Of a stretch of 64,000 bases of DNA, positions 44,198 to 53,322 are shown one piece after another (position 1 is the stretch's first letter; each line of letters opens with the position of its first letter). The notes under the pieces are model-generated. The model saw nothing but the letters and a program-made list of their open reading frames with translations, was not told the DNA's origin and did no database searches. Source of the DNA: Holdemanella porci. GTDB lineage: Bacteria > Bacillota_I > Bacilli_A > Erysipelotrichales > Erysipelotrichaceae. The position numbers and the translations under genes were made by a program. The stretch covers positions 36,181 to 100,180 of the forward strand of contig NZ_VUMR01000001.1 of the NCBI RefSeq assembly GCF_009696075.1, given 5' to 3'.

Positions 44198-44217
44198 AAA
44201 AGAGCTTTCGCTCTTTT
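44198..44217 (-). terminator. Terminator after the division PBP gene
   Basis: AAAAGAGC and GCTCTTTT pair perfectly around GAAA, followed by TCTGG on the minus strand. The hairpin begins at the stop codon, so the mraZ-PBP unit ends here. Confidence 0.7.
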
Positions 44218-46408
44218 ACTCTAAATTTACCTCAATTTTTGTATCCGTAGAAATCGTTGTCCCCTCTTCTACATTTTGACTTGTTACCTTACCATAGCCA
44301 CTCGTCTTAATACTAATGCCCGTAAGCTGCCAGAAAACCGTTAAATCCTTCCTTGTCCAACCCGACATATTTGGCATTGTAATCTTATTTCCATTTGTCA
44401 ACACGAAGACACGATCATTCGAATTGATAGTTACCGATGCATCCGGATATTGTTCAATCACGCTTGAACCATCCCCAATTACTTCTAAATGTACCTTTTT
44501 ATCTTTCATCTTCTCATGCGCATAATCAATCGTATGATTCACTAAACTAGGCATTTCATAACTTTCCCAAGCCTCATACGATTCTTGTGTATCATTTGTT
44601 GGTGTTGTTGAAATACCACATGTCTGCAACGTATCCCGCACAATCTTTTTAAAGGGTTCTGCCGAATACGATGTAATGTTTGGCGAAACCAAGCCATAAT
44701 ACACCATAATCTTTGGATCATTAGCTGGCGCTGCCGCCATAATACTTGAAGTATGATAATCCGAATCATATTTACCCAAATCCGTATTATAGATCTGACC
44801 TGTTCCTGTTTTCATCAAAAGATCCACACCATCCACTTTAAAGCGCGCACCACTCGCCCCATCATCCGTAACATGCGACATCAATTCCTGCACTTCTTTA
44901 GCCGTTGTACTAGAAATCGGTGTACCCACAGCCTTTTTCTTATACTTCTTCTCCACTTTACCCGTATCACTATCCACAATCGAATCAATCACATACGGAC
45001 GTACCATCGTACCATCATTAAAAATAGCTGTATAGGCTTGGCACAACTGCAACACCGTAATTGAACTTGCCTGTCCAAATCCAGTCGATAAGTAATCTGT
45101 AGGAAGGCCAATATTTTTAACACCCAAAGACTGATCCACATAGGGCGTATCCACTTTTTGAAAGAAGCCAAACGCATCCAAATACTTACTGTATTGTGAA
45201 TAATTAATATAGTTAGCCAATAACTCACAAATGGCTACGTTACTCGAATACGCTAAACCTTGATCAAACGAAATCGTACCAAAGTTTTCATCCAAGGCAT
45301 CCGCAATATATGGATATGGTGAATCGGTTCCAATGGGCAAACGCGTGATCTTACCTGTATTTACATCATAATCATACCAGAATTGATATGACACATACGT
45401 TTTATTATACGGATACACATTGGTATCGATGGCTGTCGCATATGTAAATGGTTTCATAACAGATCCAGGCTCATACGTACTAGTACTAATCGCATCTTGA
45501 TAGCTTGGAATTTCCTTATGTTCATTTTGATCAAACGTAGGATAACTTGCCCAAGCCAAGACTTTACCCGTATCCACTTCCATCACAATGCACCATGCCG
45601 ATTTGGCATTCTCATTTTCCATAGTCGAGCGTAATTGCATTTCTACGGTTGACTGCAATTCCGAATCTAAAGTCAAAACGACATCCTTACCATTCTTCGC
45701 TTGTTCAATCACTTTTGTCGTACCCGGAAGCTTCGATCCATCCACTGTCTGTTGATATTGTTCTTTTCCGTTTTTTCCCTTTAATAACGCATTTAAAGAA
45801 AGCTCTAAACCAAGCTTACCCTCAATCGATTGTTTATCTTCGTCATACGCCGCAAACCCAATTAAATTTGAAGAATATGGCGTAGCCGGATAATAACGAG
45901 ATACCGCATCAATAAAGCCAATACCAGGAATCTTTAATTTTTTGATTTCTTTCATCAACGACTTTTTAATACGCTTCGTTCCCGAACCAAGTTCCGTCTG
46001 CGACTTACCCGCCTTTTTAGCCGACTTCATAATTTTGACTAACGCCTTCTCATTGACATCCTCACCCAAAACACTCTTTAGTTTTTTAGCTGTTGATGAA
46101 ATATTCTTGACATAATTGGGATTTCCATTGACATCCACAACCCCCTTATCCAAATAGGCAACGATTGTATATGCCTGTGTTTGTTGGGCAATCACCGTAT
46201 GATTTCGATCATAGATTGTTCCACGCTTAGCTGTAACTGCTTTTTCCACAATACTTGACGCAATTCTTGGATCCAACGCACTTTTTTGGGACCATATATG
46301 CTTATGGCTCACCATAGTGAAAAGAACATTAGCCACTACTAATGTTCCAATTAATGTCATTCGACTAATCATTTTTAACAGTTCTCTATTACTTTTGCGA
46401 ACTGACAT
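44216..46408 (-). CDS. pbpB: Class B penicillin-binding protein with PASTA domains (division transpeptidase)
   Basis: The 730 residues have one N-terminal TM helix (MTLIGTLVVANVLFTMV) and a PBP dimerisation domain with AVTAKRGTIYDRN. The transpeptidase has SxxK in STYEPGSVMKPF, SxN in SSNVAICE and KTG in LLMKTGTGQIY. Two C-terminal PASTA domains start near MPSLVNHTIDYAH and MPNMSGWTRKDL. It cross-links septal peptidoglycan outside the membrane. Position after ftsL matches FtsI, PBP2B and PBP2X. Confidence 0.94.
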   Translation of the reverse strand: MSVRKSNRELLKMISRMTLIGTLVVANVLFTMVSHKHIWSQKSALDPRIASSIVEKAVTAKRGTIYDRNHTVIAQQTQAYTIVAYLDKGVVDVNGNPNYVKNISSTAKKLKSVLGEDVNEKALVKIMKSAKKAGKSQTELGSGTKRIKKSLMKEIKKLKIPGIGFIDAVSRYYPATPYSSNLIGFAAYDEDKQSIEGKLGLELSLNALLKGKNGKEQYQQTVDGSKLPGTTKVIEQAKNGKDVVLTLDSELQSTVEMQLRSTMENENAKSAWCIVMEVDTGKVLAWASYPTFDQNEHKEIPSYQDAISTSTYEPGSVMKPFTYATAIDTNVYPYNKTYVSYQFWYDYDVNTGKITRLPIGTDSPYPYIADALDENFGTISFDQGLAYSSNVAICELLANYINYSQYSKYLDAFGFFQKVDTPYVDQSLGVKNIGLPTDYLSTGFGQASSITVLQLCQAYTAIFNDGTMVRPYVIDSIVDSDTGKVEKKYKKKAVGTPISSTTAKEVQELMSHVTDDGASGARFKVDGVDLLMKTGTGQIYNTDLGKYDSDYHTSSIMAAAPANDPKIMVYYGLVSPNITSYSAEPFKKIVRDTLQTCGISTTPTNDTQESYEAWESYEMPSLVNHTIDYAHEKMKDKKVHLEVIGDGSSVIEQYPDASVTINSNDRVFVLTNGNKITMPNMSGWTRKDLTVFWQLTGISIKTSGYGKVTSQNVEEGTTISTDTKIEVNLE

Positions 46409-46426
46409 TATACATCACCACTCCAT

Positions 46427-46711
46427 CTAGTCATTCATTACATATATATTATTTTCATGATCAGAGACCTGATTGTCAAGCATTCCTAACAGTCTGCCCT
46501 TTTCCTGTAATGTATTGACTTCATTCTGGAGCTCTTCAACAGTTTGTTCTTTCTGTGCAATTTCATCACTTAATTGCGACTCTTCTACAGAAAGCGAAAT
46601 ATTCATTGAATTTACATATGTTTTTGATACGAAGTAGAAGACCGCAGACAACACAAATAAAGTTAAGACAAGTACTCTTGTTAATCTAAAACTTCTTTGC
46701 ATATGCATCAT
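46427..46711 (-). CDS. ftsL: Cell division protein FtsL
   Basis: The 94 residues have a basic cytoplasmic N-terminus, one TM helix (VLVLTLFVLSAVFYFVS) and an extracytoplasmic coiled coil rich in Glu, Gln and Leu (EEIAQ-type heptads around QTVEELQNEVNTLQEK). Size, topology and position between rsmH and the PBP identify FtsL in spite of weak sequence conservation. It overlaps rsmH by ATGA. Confidence 0.85.
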   Translation of the reverse strand: MMHMQRSFRLTRVLVLTLFVLSAVFYFVSKTYVNSMNISLSVEESQLSDEIAQKEQTVEELQNEVNTLQEKGRLLGMLDNQVSDHENNIYVMND

Positions 46712-47634
46712 CCTTTCTTCTCTATCCCTCTTAATTTGGCACTGTGTGCACGATTATTATTCTCTAATTCTTCACTACTTGCTAAAACCGGTTTTCGATT
46801 CACCAGCTGATATTCTAAATTTTCTGTCCCCACTTGTGGCAACCGCTTATTGACCTTTTTGGCAACGGCCACCTCTTTAAAAATTTCTTTCACAATTCGA
46901 TCTTCTAAAGAATGAAATGTGATTACCGCCATAATTCCATGTGGCTTCAATAAAGTTAAGCCATCCTGCAATACGGTTTCTAACTGCTCTAATTCATGAT
47001 TTACTTCAATGCGAATTGCCTGAAACGTCTGCTTTGCCGGATGCCCCTTCTTTCTTAATACCGCAGCTGGAAGGGCTGATTTGATCACATCCACCAATTC
47101 AAATGTGGTTTCAATTGGTGCATTTTCTCGAGCACTACAGATTTTATTGGCAATCTTTACCGCAAATGGTTCTTCACCATAACGTTTTAAAATACGAATC
47201 AAATCCTCTTTGTCATACGTATTTACTACTGCATAGGCATCTAATTCTTGTGACTGATCCATACGCATATCTAGACGCGCATTCGAACGATAGCTAAACC
47301 CCCTTTGGCCATCATCAAATTGTGGACTCGATACACCCAGATCCATAAAGATTCCATCAACGAAATCAACACCACGCTTGGCAAGTTCACTCTTTAAATT
47401 CTCAAATGGAGAATGAATCAAAGTGAAATTATCCCCTATTGCTTGCAAACGAGGTGTACTTTCATCAATCGCATTTTGATCACAATCAAACGCATATAAA
47501 TGTCCGCTCGTTAAACGTTTCAAGATTTCACTACTATGTCCCCCTCGACCTAGAGTGCAATCTACATAGATCCCATCCTCTTTTATTTGTAGCATGTCTA
47601 TCGATTCATTCAATAATACACTAATATGTTCCAT
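46708..47634 (-). CDS. rsmH: 16S rRNA (cytosine1402-N4)-methyltransferase
   Basis: The 308 residues include HISVLLNESIDML, the SAM-binding DCTLGRGGHS, FMDLGVSSPQFDDGQRGFSY and FHSLEDRIVK, all hallmarks of RsmH/MraW. It methylates C1402 in the decoding centre of 16S rRNA. It follows mraZ by 6 bp, in the conserved order of the dcw cluster. Confidence 0.97.
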   Translation of the reverse strand: MEHISVLLNESIDMLQIKEDGIYVDCTLGRGGHSSEILKRLTSGHLYAFDCDQNAIDESTPRLQAIGDNFTLIHSPFENLKSELAKRGVDFVDGIFMDLGVSSPQFDDGQRGFSYRSNARLDMRMDQSQELDAYAVVNTYDKEDLIRILKRYGEEPFAVKIANKICSARENAPIETTFELVDVIKSALPAAVLRKKGHPAKQTFQAIRIEVNHELEQLETVLQDGLTLLKPHGIMAVITFHSLEDRIVKEIFKEVAVAKKVNKRLPQVGTENLEYQLVNRKPVLASSEELENNNRAHSAKLRGIEKKG

Positions 47635-47640
47635 TCATTA

Positions 47641-48072
47641 CTACCCCATAATTTCTGATAAGTGTTCCGCTGCTTCTTCAAAAGATGCACTTTGCTCTTC
47701 TTCCAAAGTTTCCCAACGATCTTTAGACCAAATTTCCAAATGGTTGGCGACACCTATAATCAAACATTCTTTTTCAAGACCAGCCAAGGCGATTAAAGAG
47801 GATGGAATTAAAATTCGACCCTGACTATCCATTTCACATTCTGCTGCTTTTGACAACATCATACGCTGATACATACGCGCATCTTTATTTGTCGAAGGCA
47901 AAGTTGATAGCTTTTGATACACTTGCTGCCACTGCTCTACCGTATATACATACAGGCATCCATCAAGTCCTCGGTTTACGACAACATGTTCACCTAGTTC
48001 CTCACGAAACTTAGCTGGCATAATCAATCGCCCCTTACGATCTATGTTATGCGCATATTCCCCCATGAACAT
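47641..48072 (-). CDS. mraZ: MraZ, transcriptional regulator of the dcw cluster
   Basis: The 143 residues contain two SpoVT/AbrB-like repeats: FMGEYAHNIDRKGRLIMPAK and the second at CEMDSQGRILIPSSL. MraZ binds repeats before its own operon. GGGGGTGA precedes the ATG. Upstream, TTGACA (48136-48141, minus strand) could be a -35, but no clear -10 was found. The usual array of TGGG boxes is reduced to one copy near 48090. Confidence 0.95.
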   Translation of the reverse strand: MFMGEYAHNIDRKGRLIMPAKFREELGEHVVVNRGLDGCLYVYTVEQWQQVYQKLSTLPSTNKDARMYQRMMLSKAAECEMDSQGRILIPSSLIALAGLEKECLIIGVANHLEIWSKDRWETLEEEQSASFEEAAEHLSEIMG

Positions 48073-48247
48073 GTGTCTTCACCCCCACTCTATGACATAT
48101 TATGCTACTTTGTACCACTATAATACATCATTTTGTCAAAAAAGGCCATAAAATAATCAAAATTGTTTTGAATTTTTTGTTGACCACAAATATAACCCAC
48201 AATCGTTACTTGCATACGCTTACATGCCTATTTTTAGCATTTTTGTT

Positions 48248-48275
48248 TTGACAAACTATCTCACTTTGATATAAT
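48248..48275 (+). promoter_or_regulatory. lctP promoter
   Basis: TTGACA and TATAAT are 16 bp apart, both matching consensus, with the -10 ending 24 bp before the lctP ATG. Confidence 0.85.
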
Positions 48276-48299
48276 CAACACGCATAAGGGAGAGATGAT

Positions 48300-49826
48300 A
48301 TGAGTTTTCTATATTTTATTTTGGGGCTTTGTCCCATTTTGTGGCTAATATTTGCGCTAACCGTACTTGGATGGCCCACATATAAAGCTGCCTTTGGTTC
48401 TTTAATTATTTCTGTACTATTATCCGTTGCAATCTGGCAACAAAGTTTTCTAAATACAATGACAGCTGCTTGTGAAGGCTTCTTAATGGCACTATGGCCT
48501 ATTATTGTTGTAATTGTCGCAGCCGTATTTACTTATAACCTGTCACTACGCACACGCGGTATGGAAATCATCAAACAAATGATTACTAGCGTTTCAAGCG
48601 ACAAACGAATTCTTGTCTTACTTGTCGCATGGTGCTTTGGTGGGTTTATGGAAGGTATGGCCGGATTTGGTACTGCCATTGCCATTCCTGCAAGTATGCT
48701 TGTAGCTTTAGGCTTTGATCCTTTATTCTCTTGTTTAGTTTGTCTAATTGCCAACGGAGTTCCCACTTCATTTGGTTCCATTGGTATTCCAACGGTCACT
48801 TTGGCTAATTTAGTTTGTCTTGAAAATGCTCAGCTTGCATTTACACAAACCCTTCAATTAGCTCCATTTGTGTTAATATGTCCATTCTTGATCGTTATGG
48901 TCACAGGAAAAGGCTTTAAGGCATTAAAAGGCGTCACAGCACTGACTTTAGTTTCTGGATTAAGCTTCTTGATTCCTCAAATGATCGTTGCGAAATTTGT
49001 AGGTTCCGAATTATGTGTTGTGGTAGGAAGCGTTTGTTCATTGTTATGTACAATTCTTTTGGGTTCTAAGTTAAAGCCAAATCCTGAATACGAAATGAAG
49101 TTAGAAACAAACGAAAAAATTACGGTTAAAAAGGCATTAACGGCCTGGTCACCATTTATTTTTATCTTTATCTTCTTATTATCGACTTCAAAATTAGTAG
49201 CACCTATCCATACATACTTGTCACAATTCGCATCAACTGCCATTATTTATACAGGAGACAATCCTAGCACAATGACATTTACTTGGATCAACACACCAGG
49301 TGTATGGATCTTCTTATCGGCTATTTTGGGTGGTTTAATTCAAAAAGCTACATTTAGAGATTTCAAAGTGGTATTTATTGCCACAATCAAACAGATGTCG
49401 CAAACCATTATTACCATGCTATGTGTACTTGGATGTGCTAAAATCATGGGATATGCAGGTATGATTGCGAGTATCGCATCCTTCGCCATTGCGATTACAG
49501 GAAGTTTCTATCCATTCTTTGCCCCTTGGATTGGCTGTCTAGGAACATTTGTGACGGGTTCAGGTACAAGTTCAGGCGTATTATTTGGTGCCGTACAAGA
49601 AAGCGCAGCCCAAAGCTTGAATGCCAATCCATATTGGATTGTCGCACTAAACTCTTTGGGTGTGGCAGCCGGTAAAATGTTGTCACCACAATCAATCGCC
49701 ATCGCATTAAGCAGTGTCGATGGACAAGGTCAAGATTCTAAATTATTATCCATGATCTTACCTTATGGTGTTGGTTTTATCATCGCTATGAGTTTTGTGG
49801 CTTATTTTGGTCAAATGGTATTCTAA
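48300..49826 (+). CDS. lctP: L-lactate permease, LctP family
   Basis: The 508 residues form about 13 hydrophobic segments and carry the LctP hallmarks MEGMAGFGTAIAIPASML, ANGVPTSFGSIGIPT, and FVTGSGTSSGVLFG with KMLSPQSIAIA near the end. It moves lactate (or glycolate) with protons across the membrane; in a fermenter it may export or take up lactate. GGGAGAG precedes the ATG. It is monocistronic between a consensus promoter and a strong terminator. Confidence 0.94.
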   Translation: MSFLYFILGLCPILWLIFALTVLGWPTYKAAFGSLIISVLLSVAIWQQSFLNTMTAACEGFLMALWPIIVVIVAAVFTYNLSLRTRGMEIIKQMITSVSSDKRILVLLVAWCFGGFMEGMAGFGTAIAIPASMLVALGFDPLFSCLVCLIANGVPTSFGSIGIPTVTLANLVCLENAQLAFTQTLQLAPFVLICPFLIVMVTGKGFKALKGVTALTLVSGLSFLIPQMIVAKFVGSELCVVVGSVCSLLCTILLGSKLKPNPEYEMKLETNEKITVKKALTAWSPFIFIFIFLLSTSKLVAPIHTYLSQFASTAIIYTGDNPSTMTFTWINTPGVWIFLSAILGGLIQKATFRDFKVVFIATIKQMSQTIITMLCVLGCAKIMGYAGMIASIASFAIAITGSFYPFFAPWIGCLGTFVTGSGTSSGVLFGAVQESAAQSLNANPYWIVALNSLGVAAGKMLSPQSIAIALSSVDGQGQDSKLLSMILPYGVGFIIAMSFVAYFGQMVF

Positions 49827-49852
49827 AATTAAGAAAAGAAAATAAAAAAAAT

Positions 49853-49879
49853 ATGGCTTAGGAAAATTTCCTAAGCCAT
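49853..49879. terminator. Bidirectional terminator between lctP and degV
   Basis: ATGGCTTAGGAAA and TTTCCTAAGCCAT are perfect 13-bp arms. On the plus strand TTTAATT follows, on the minus strand an A/T-rich run ending in TTTTTTT. The stop codon of the DegV gene lies within the stem. Confidence 0.85.
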
Positions 49880-50716
49880 TTTAATTGCCTGTACGGCAAC
49901 GCATCCAGGTCCACCCTGCGTAATAAATGCAGGAGATAAAGGATAAATCACAACTTTTACACCTTCAAATGTTTCTTTGATTTTCTTTTCAAACATCATT
50001 GCCAATTCTTCATTAAAAGCATGTGAAATATAAAATGTATAATTGGAATCAAAACCATTATTTTTAAAATCTTCAACCACCATATTGACAGCCTTTTTAT
50101 ACGTACGACTCACGCCAAACTTATCTAAGCCCATGCCATCAACGCCTTTTTTCAAAATTGGAATCAATTTTAATGCACCACCCAATGTAGCAGCTAACCC
50201 TTTGATTCTTCCACCACGAACTAAGAATTGAAAATCAACAGGGACTAAATACGACTCTTCCTGCATACGACTTTGAACGATCATCTTTACGATATCCTTG
50301 GCATTTGCCCCATTATTTGCCATTTCTAAAGCCGTATCCACCATCAAACGATGTGGCCCACACAACGTCTGCGAATCTACGACATGTACTAAGTCGGGAT
50401 AGTCACAAGAATCCTTTGCCATCATAGCCGTCTGGTACGTTCCACTTAAACCAGAAGCCATCGCAATATCAATCACTTCATTACCATCCTTAGAAAGTTT
50501 ATTATACAAATCAATCTTTTCTCCAAGACTTGGCTGTGAAGTTTTAGGAATCTTGTGCTCTTCAATCATCGTTAATAATTGTGTACTTGTGATATCCTCA
50601 AAATCACGATATGTTTGTGAATCCACAGAAATATTCAAAGGAACAATCGACAACCCTTTTTTCTTTGCCGATTCAATCGAATACATTGTCGATGAATCAG
50701 AAATAATATGAATCAT
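49871..50716 (-). CDS. DegV-family fatty-acid-binding protein
   Basis: The 281 residues begin MIHIISDSSTMYSIESAKKK. TSQPSLGE, the Ser in ASGLSGTYQTAMM and FLVRGGRIKG mark the DegV fold with its buried fatty-acid pocket. In Firmicutes such FakB-like proteins present fatty acids to the kinase FakA; no fakA lies nearby. It is transcribed alone. Confidence 0.93.
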   Translation of the reverse strand: MIHIISDSSTMYSIESAKKKGLSIVPLNISVDSQTYRDFEDITSTQLLTMIEEHKIPKTSQPSLGEKIDLYNKLSKDGNEVIDIAMASGLSGTYQTAMMAKDSCDYPDLVHVVDSQTLCGPHRLMVDTALEMANNGANAKDIVKMIVQSRMQEESYLVPVDFQFLVRGGRIKGLAATLGGALKLIPILKKGVDGMGLDKFGVSRTYKKAVNMVVEDFKNNGFDSNYTFYISHAFNEELAMMFEKKIKETFEGVKVVIYPLSPAFITQGGPGCVAVQAIKMA

Positions 50717-50792
50717 TCTTTTTTACCTCTCTTTAGATAAACAATAATATAGATGTCACTAGAAGTCAATGCATCTAGTATTAATTTCTAGA

Positions 50793-50821
50793 TTGTGTAA
50801 CAATTTATTTTATGTTACAAT
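50793..50821 (+). promoter_or_regulatory. Promoter and operator of the DUF1836 gene
   Basis: TTGTGT and TACAAT are 17 bp apart. An inverted repeat, TGTAACA (50796-50802) and TGTTACA (50813-50819), covers the -35 to -10 span and is a likely operator. The -10 ends six bases before the ATG, so the expected start of transcription is the A of the start codon. Confidence 0.7.
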
Positions 50822-50827
50822 CAGATT

Positions 50828-51316
50828 ATGAAAAATTATACATTTCCAAAGTGGACCGAACTACCCGAAATTGACCTATATATGGACCAAGTGATCACCT
50901 ACATCAATGAGAAATTAAAAGATACTTATTTCTATGATGAAAAGTTCATTACCAAAGCCATGATCAACAACTATGTCAAAACTGGTATTGTCCATCCACC
51001 CGTCAAAAAACACTACACAAAAAGTCATTTAGCCTACTTTTTAGTTTTAACCATCCTAAAAAGATGTTATTCTATGCAACAAATCACATCTTTACTTCAT
51101 ATTTATACGAATATGAAAGATTCAACCATCGAACAAGCCTATGACTTATTTATATCTCGATTTGAAGATTCATTAAATGACGTTTTTAAAAACAACCGAA
51201 ATACAATCCTATTTGAAAACGCCAATCCTGAACAAGAATTGATGGATAATGTCATTCAATGCATCATCTATAAGATGCATACAGAATATACTCTAAAAAA
51301 ATACGAACAAGAATAG
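50828..51316 (+). CDS. DUF1836 protein, MerR-like DNA-binding
   Basis: The 162 residues begin MKNYTFPKWTELPEIDLYMD and contain ITKAMINNYVKTGIVHPPVK, the winged-helix region of DUF1836 with its MINNYVK signature, followed by AYFLVLTILKRCYSMQQI. Members are taken as MerR-like regulators, but their targets are unknown. No Shine-Dalgarno precedes the ATG and the promoter geometry predicts a leaderless mRNA. The palindrome in the promoter suggests autoregulation. Confidence 0.85.
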   Translation: MKNYTFPKWTELPEIDLYMDQVITYINEKLKDTYFYDEKFITKAMINNYVKTGIVHPPVKKHYTKSHLAYFLVLTILKRCYSMQQITSLLHIYTNMKDSTIEQAYDLFISRFEDSLNDVFKNNRNTILFENANPEQELMDNVIQCIIYKMHTEYTLKKYEQE

Positions 51317-51336
51317 AGAGCAATCTCTATTTTTTA
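51312..51336 (+). terminator. Terminator of the DUF1836 gene
   Basis: AATAGAGA and TCTCTATT pair perfectly around GCAA, followed by TTTT. The stem overlaps the stop codon. Confidence 0.8.
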
Positions 51337-51545
51337 TTGTATAGACAACAAAATTACACTTTTTAAAAGCTTACATTTTCACGATAGAGTTACCGAAAGA
51401 AAATTCAAAAAATCTTACAACAGAATACCATAAATTATAATGACGAGAGTTACAAATACTCTCTCAAATCTTACAATTCTTAACTAAAGAAAATTGCCAT
51501 CTCGGCTCACTGCATTTTGGCATAACAACTGAAATGGCACTAGAA

Positions 51546-52304
51546 TCACTGTGCTATATACAAATCTTTTATTTCCTTCAAAATCTGATCTTTCGTTCTT
51601 CCTACTAATCCCAACTGTTTAAGGTCAATGTTTTCATTTTGCATCCGCTGTACAAACTCTTGAATATCCACATATACTCTATGAGGAGCTTTAATTGTGA
51701 GCGTGGGGTCAATCAATTCAGTCAAGCGGAAAACGTCGTTCTTATGTTTCTTGATGTTTTTGCTGTCAACATGTTCCTCTGAAGTTTTGCGATCTGTCAA
51801 ATCTATCCAAGCTTTTGCCTTAAATGGAATCAAATATGCCGCATCCAAGACAGTTACTCCATTGACAGTGACTTTCCCCTTTGTCAAAAACTCGTAGTAA
51901 TCATCATCCAAAAGAATAGCAGACAGACTTGAAATATCTTCGTCCATTGGTAATGGTGTTATCACTGTATCTTCCGGAAGTTGAATGGCATCCAACTTTC
52001 GCGTGAATAGTTCGATCATCGCAGGATACTGATTAGAGACTGGATGACTAAAACGATAAAACTGCGGCACACCAGAACTCTTATTACAATATTCATATCC
52101 AGCCTGTTTTACATATTCCCAAAATTTCTTTCCAAAATTCACGTCAAGTGCTTCAATAATCAGAACAAGGTCAATATCCTTTGTTGCTCTAAAATCCAAA
52201 CCTCCCTCTGTCATCAGAATGTCACACGCCGTTCCTCCAATGATTGCATATTGTTCTTCATACCCTTTGAACCATTCCTTAAAACTATCAATTCCTGTAA
52301 CCAT
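51546..52304 (-). CDS. Nucleotidyltransferase-fold protein, AbiEii-like (candidate toxin)
   Basis: The 252 residues show an NTase core: YAIIGGTACDILMTEGGLDF, then RATKDIDLVLIIEAL with the metal-binding D-x-D, and a third acid probably in PAMIELFTRKLD. LIPFKAKAWIDLTDRK corresponds to the helical part (Lys/Asp) seen in AbiEii and MenA-type toxins that modify tRNA or other substrates with nucleotides. It overlaps the winged-helix gene by 17 bp. This gene order, regulator then NTase, is that of type IV AbiE-like modules. Whether it is toxic is not shown. Confidence 0.75.
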   Translation of the reverse strand: MVTGIDSFKEWFKGYEEQYAIIGGTACDILMTEGGLDFRATKDIDLVLIIEALDVNFGKKFWEYVKQAGYEYCNKSSGVPQFYRFSHPVSNQYPAMIELFTRKLDAIQLPEDTVITPLPMDEDISSLSAILLDDDYYEFLTKGKVTVNGVTVLDAAYLIPFKAKAWIDLTDRKTSEEHVDSKNIKKHKNDVFRLTELIDPTLTIKAPHRVYVDIQEFVQRMQNENIDLKQLGLVGRTKDQILKEIKDLYIAQ

Positions 52305-53247
52305 CTATCTTCCTCCACAGTTCATTTAGCATTTCTTCAACTGCTTCTTCAACTCTTTCATCTACATCTTTTTTCAACGCCAATGCCAGTGAAAGTTCAT
52401 CTACAATATTTCGTGTGGACAATTTTTGAGGATTATATCTCCACATTTCTACGACCACTTGTTCCGTCGAATCCTGTAAGCTATTTGTCATAATATCTTT
52501 CCATTGAGAAATTCTTTCTGTTGCATAGTATTTGATGTTTGGCGAATTCAGCATGGTATACTCTGCCAATGCCGAATATCCACTTTCCAACAATTCTGTT
52601 TTCACCAATTCTTTTGGAATATATATCGTTCGTTTTACTGGATTTTGCAGTATATCTCCTGCTTTTTTAAACAGCATTTTCGCAGAATCCTCAGAACACA
52701 GAATTCTTTGCACACCGACTTTCTTTATATGCACCATTCCCGTTTCTTCAAGTTGTTTCGATGCCCTTGATATTGAAGTAGGTGTCAATTTTAAGTCTTT
52801 TGCAGCCTGACTTGTAGACATTTCTTTTGCACCTCCATAAATGAAATGCAATAGAAGCATCTGAGCCGATGGAAGTAATTTTTTGTGCGGTTTTCTTTCG
52901 GCATTGCACCTTTGCTGCAAATACAACGCCATAAAAGGTAGATATATCTGCCTTCCTTCTACGATAAATGGGATTCTCTCACGAATCAAATATTCTTTCT
53001 GCCGGGAAATAATCTCTTTCAACACTAGCACAACAGGCATATTTTCATTTTTCTGTATCCTTGCAATGTGCTTTTTCAGCACTTCAATTGGCTCCAATTC
53101 AGTTTTCGGATATAGGAAAATCACCTTTTTCCCATTCATAGAAGCCATCTGTAAGCGATACCTTGTAACAATAAAGTTAGGCAAATGCGTGAACTCCACA
53201 TTCTCATAAGTCACTTCGATTCCAAGAACTTTATTGAGATACTCCAT
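52288..53247 (-). CDS. Winged-helix regulator paired with NTase (AbiEi-like antitoxin candidate)
   Basis: The 319 residues start with an alpha/beta domain (~1-115; KVIFLYPKTELEPIEVL, RERIPFIVEGRQIYLPFMAL). A winged helix at ~140-190 follows: MSTSQAAKDLKLTPTSISRA, then SKQLEETGMVHIKK as the wing. The C-terminal third (IYIPKELVKTELLESGYSAL) is reminiscent of AbiEi and MarR-annotated partners of NTase toxins. Four symmetric half-sites lie before the gene, which supports autorepression as known for AbiEi. Confidence 0.75.
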   Translation of the reverse strand: MEYLNKVLGIEVTYENVEFTHLPNFIVTRYRLQMASMNGKKVIFLYPKTELEPIEVLKKHIARIQKNENMPVVLVLKEIISRQKEYLIRERIPFIVEGRQIYLPFMALYLQQRCNAERKPHKKLLPSAQMLLLHFIYGGAKEMSTSQAAKDLKLTPTSISRASKQLEETGMVHIKKVGVQRILCSEDSAKMLFKKAGDILQNPVKRTIYIPKELVKTELLESGYSALAEYTMLNSPNIKYYATERISQWKDIMTNSLQDSTEQVVVEMWRYNPQKLSTRNIVDELSLALALKKDVDERVEEAVEEMLNELWRKIDGYRN

Positions 53248-53261
53248 ATGTCCACCACCTT

Positions 53262-53322
53262 TCTTAACTCTTTTACTGTATCTTAACTCTTTTTATGTTA
53301 AGATGCAATATTAGAGTTAAGA
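53262..53322. promoter_or_regulatory. Four-site operator of the winged-helix/NTase pair
   Basis: TCTTAACTCT occurs at 53262 and 53281. Its reverse complement occurs at 53313 and, less exactly (TGTTAAGA), at 53296-53303. The two pairs have equal 19-bp steps and mirror symmetry about ~53292. On the minus strand TTGCAT and TAAGAT, 17 bp apart, give a possible promoter whose -10 lies in one half-site. Confidence 0.75.

Noticed and set aside
48073..48247. Array of MraZ-binding TGGG boxes and a full promoter for mraZ
   Set aside because: Only one TGGG is visible and no -10 at proper distance from TTGACA; reported only as a remark in the mraZ entry.
49495..49707. Minus-strand ORFs of 64-70 residues inside lctP
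   Set aside because: They lie opposite well-conserved LctP coding sequence and have no ribosome site.
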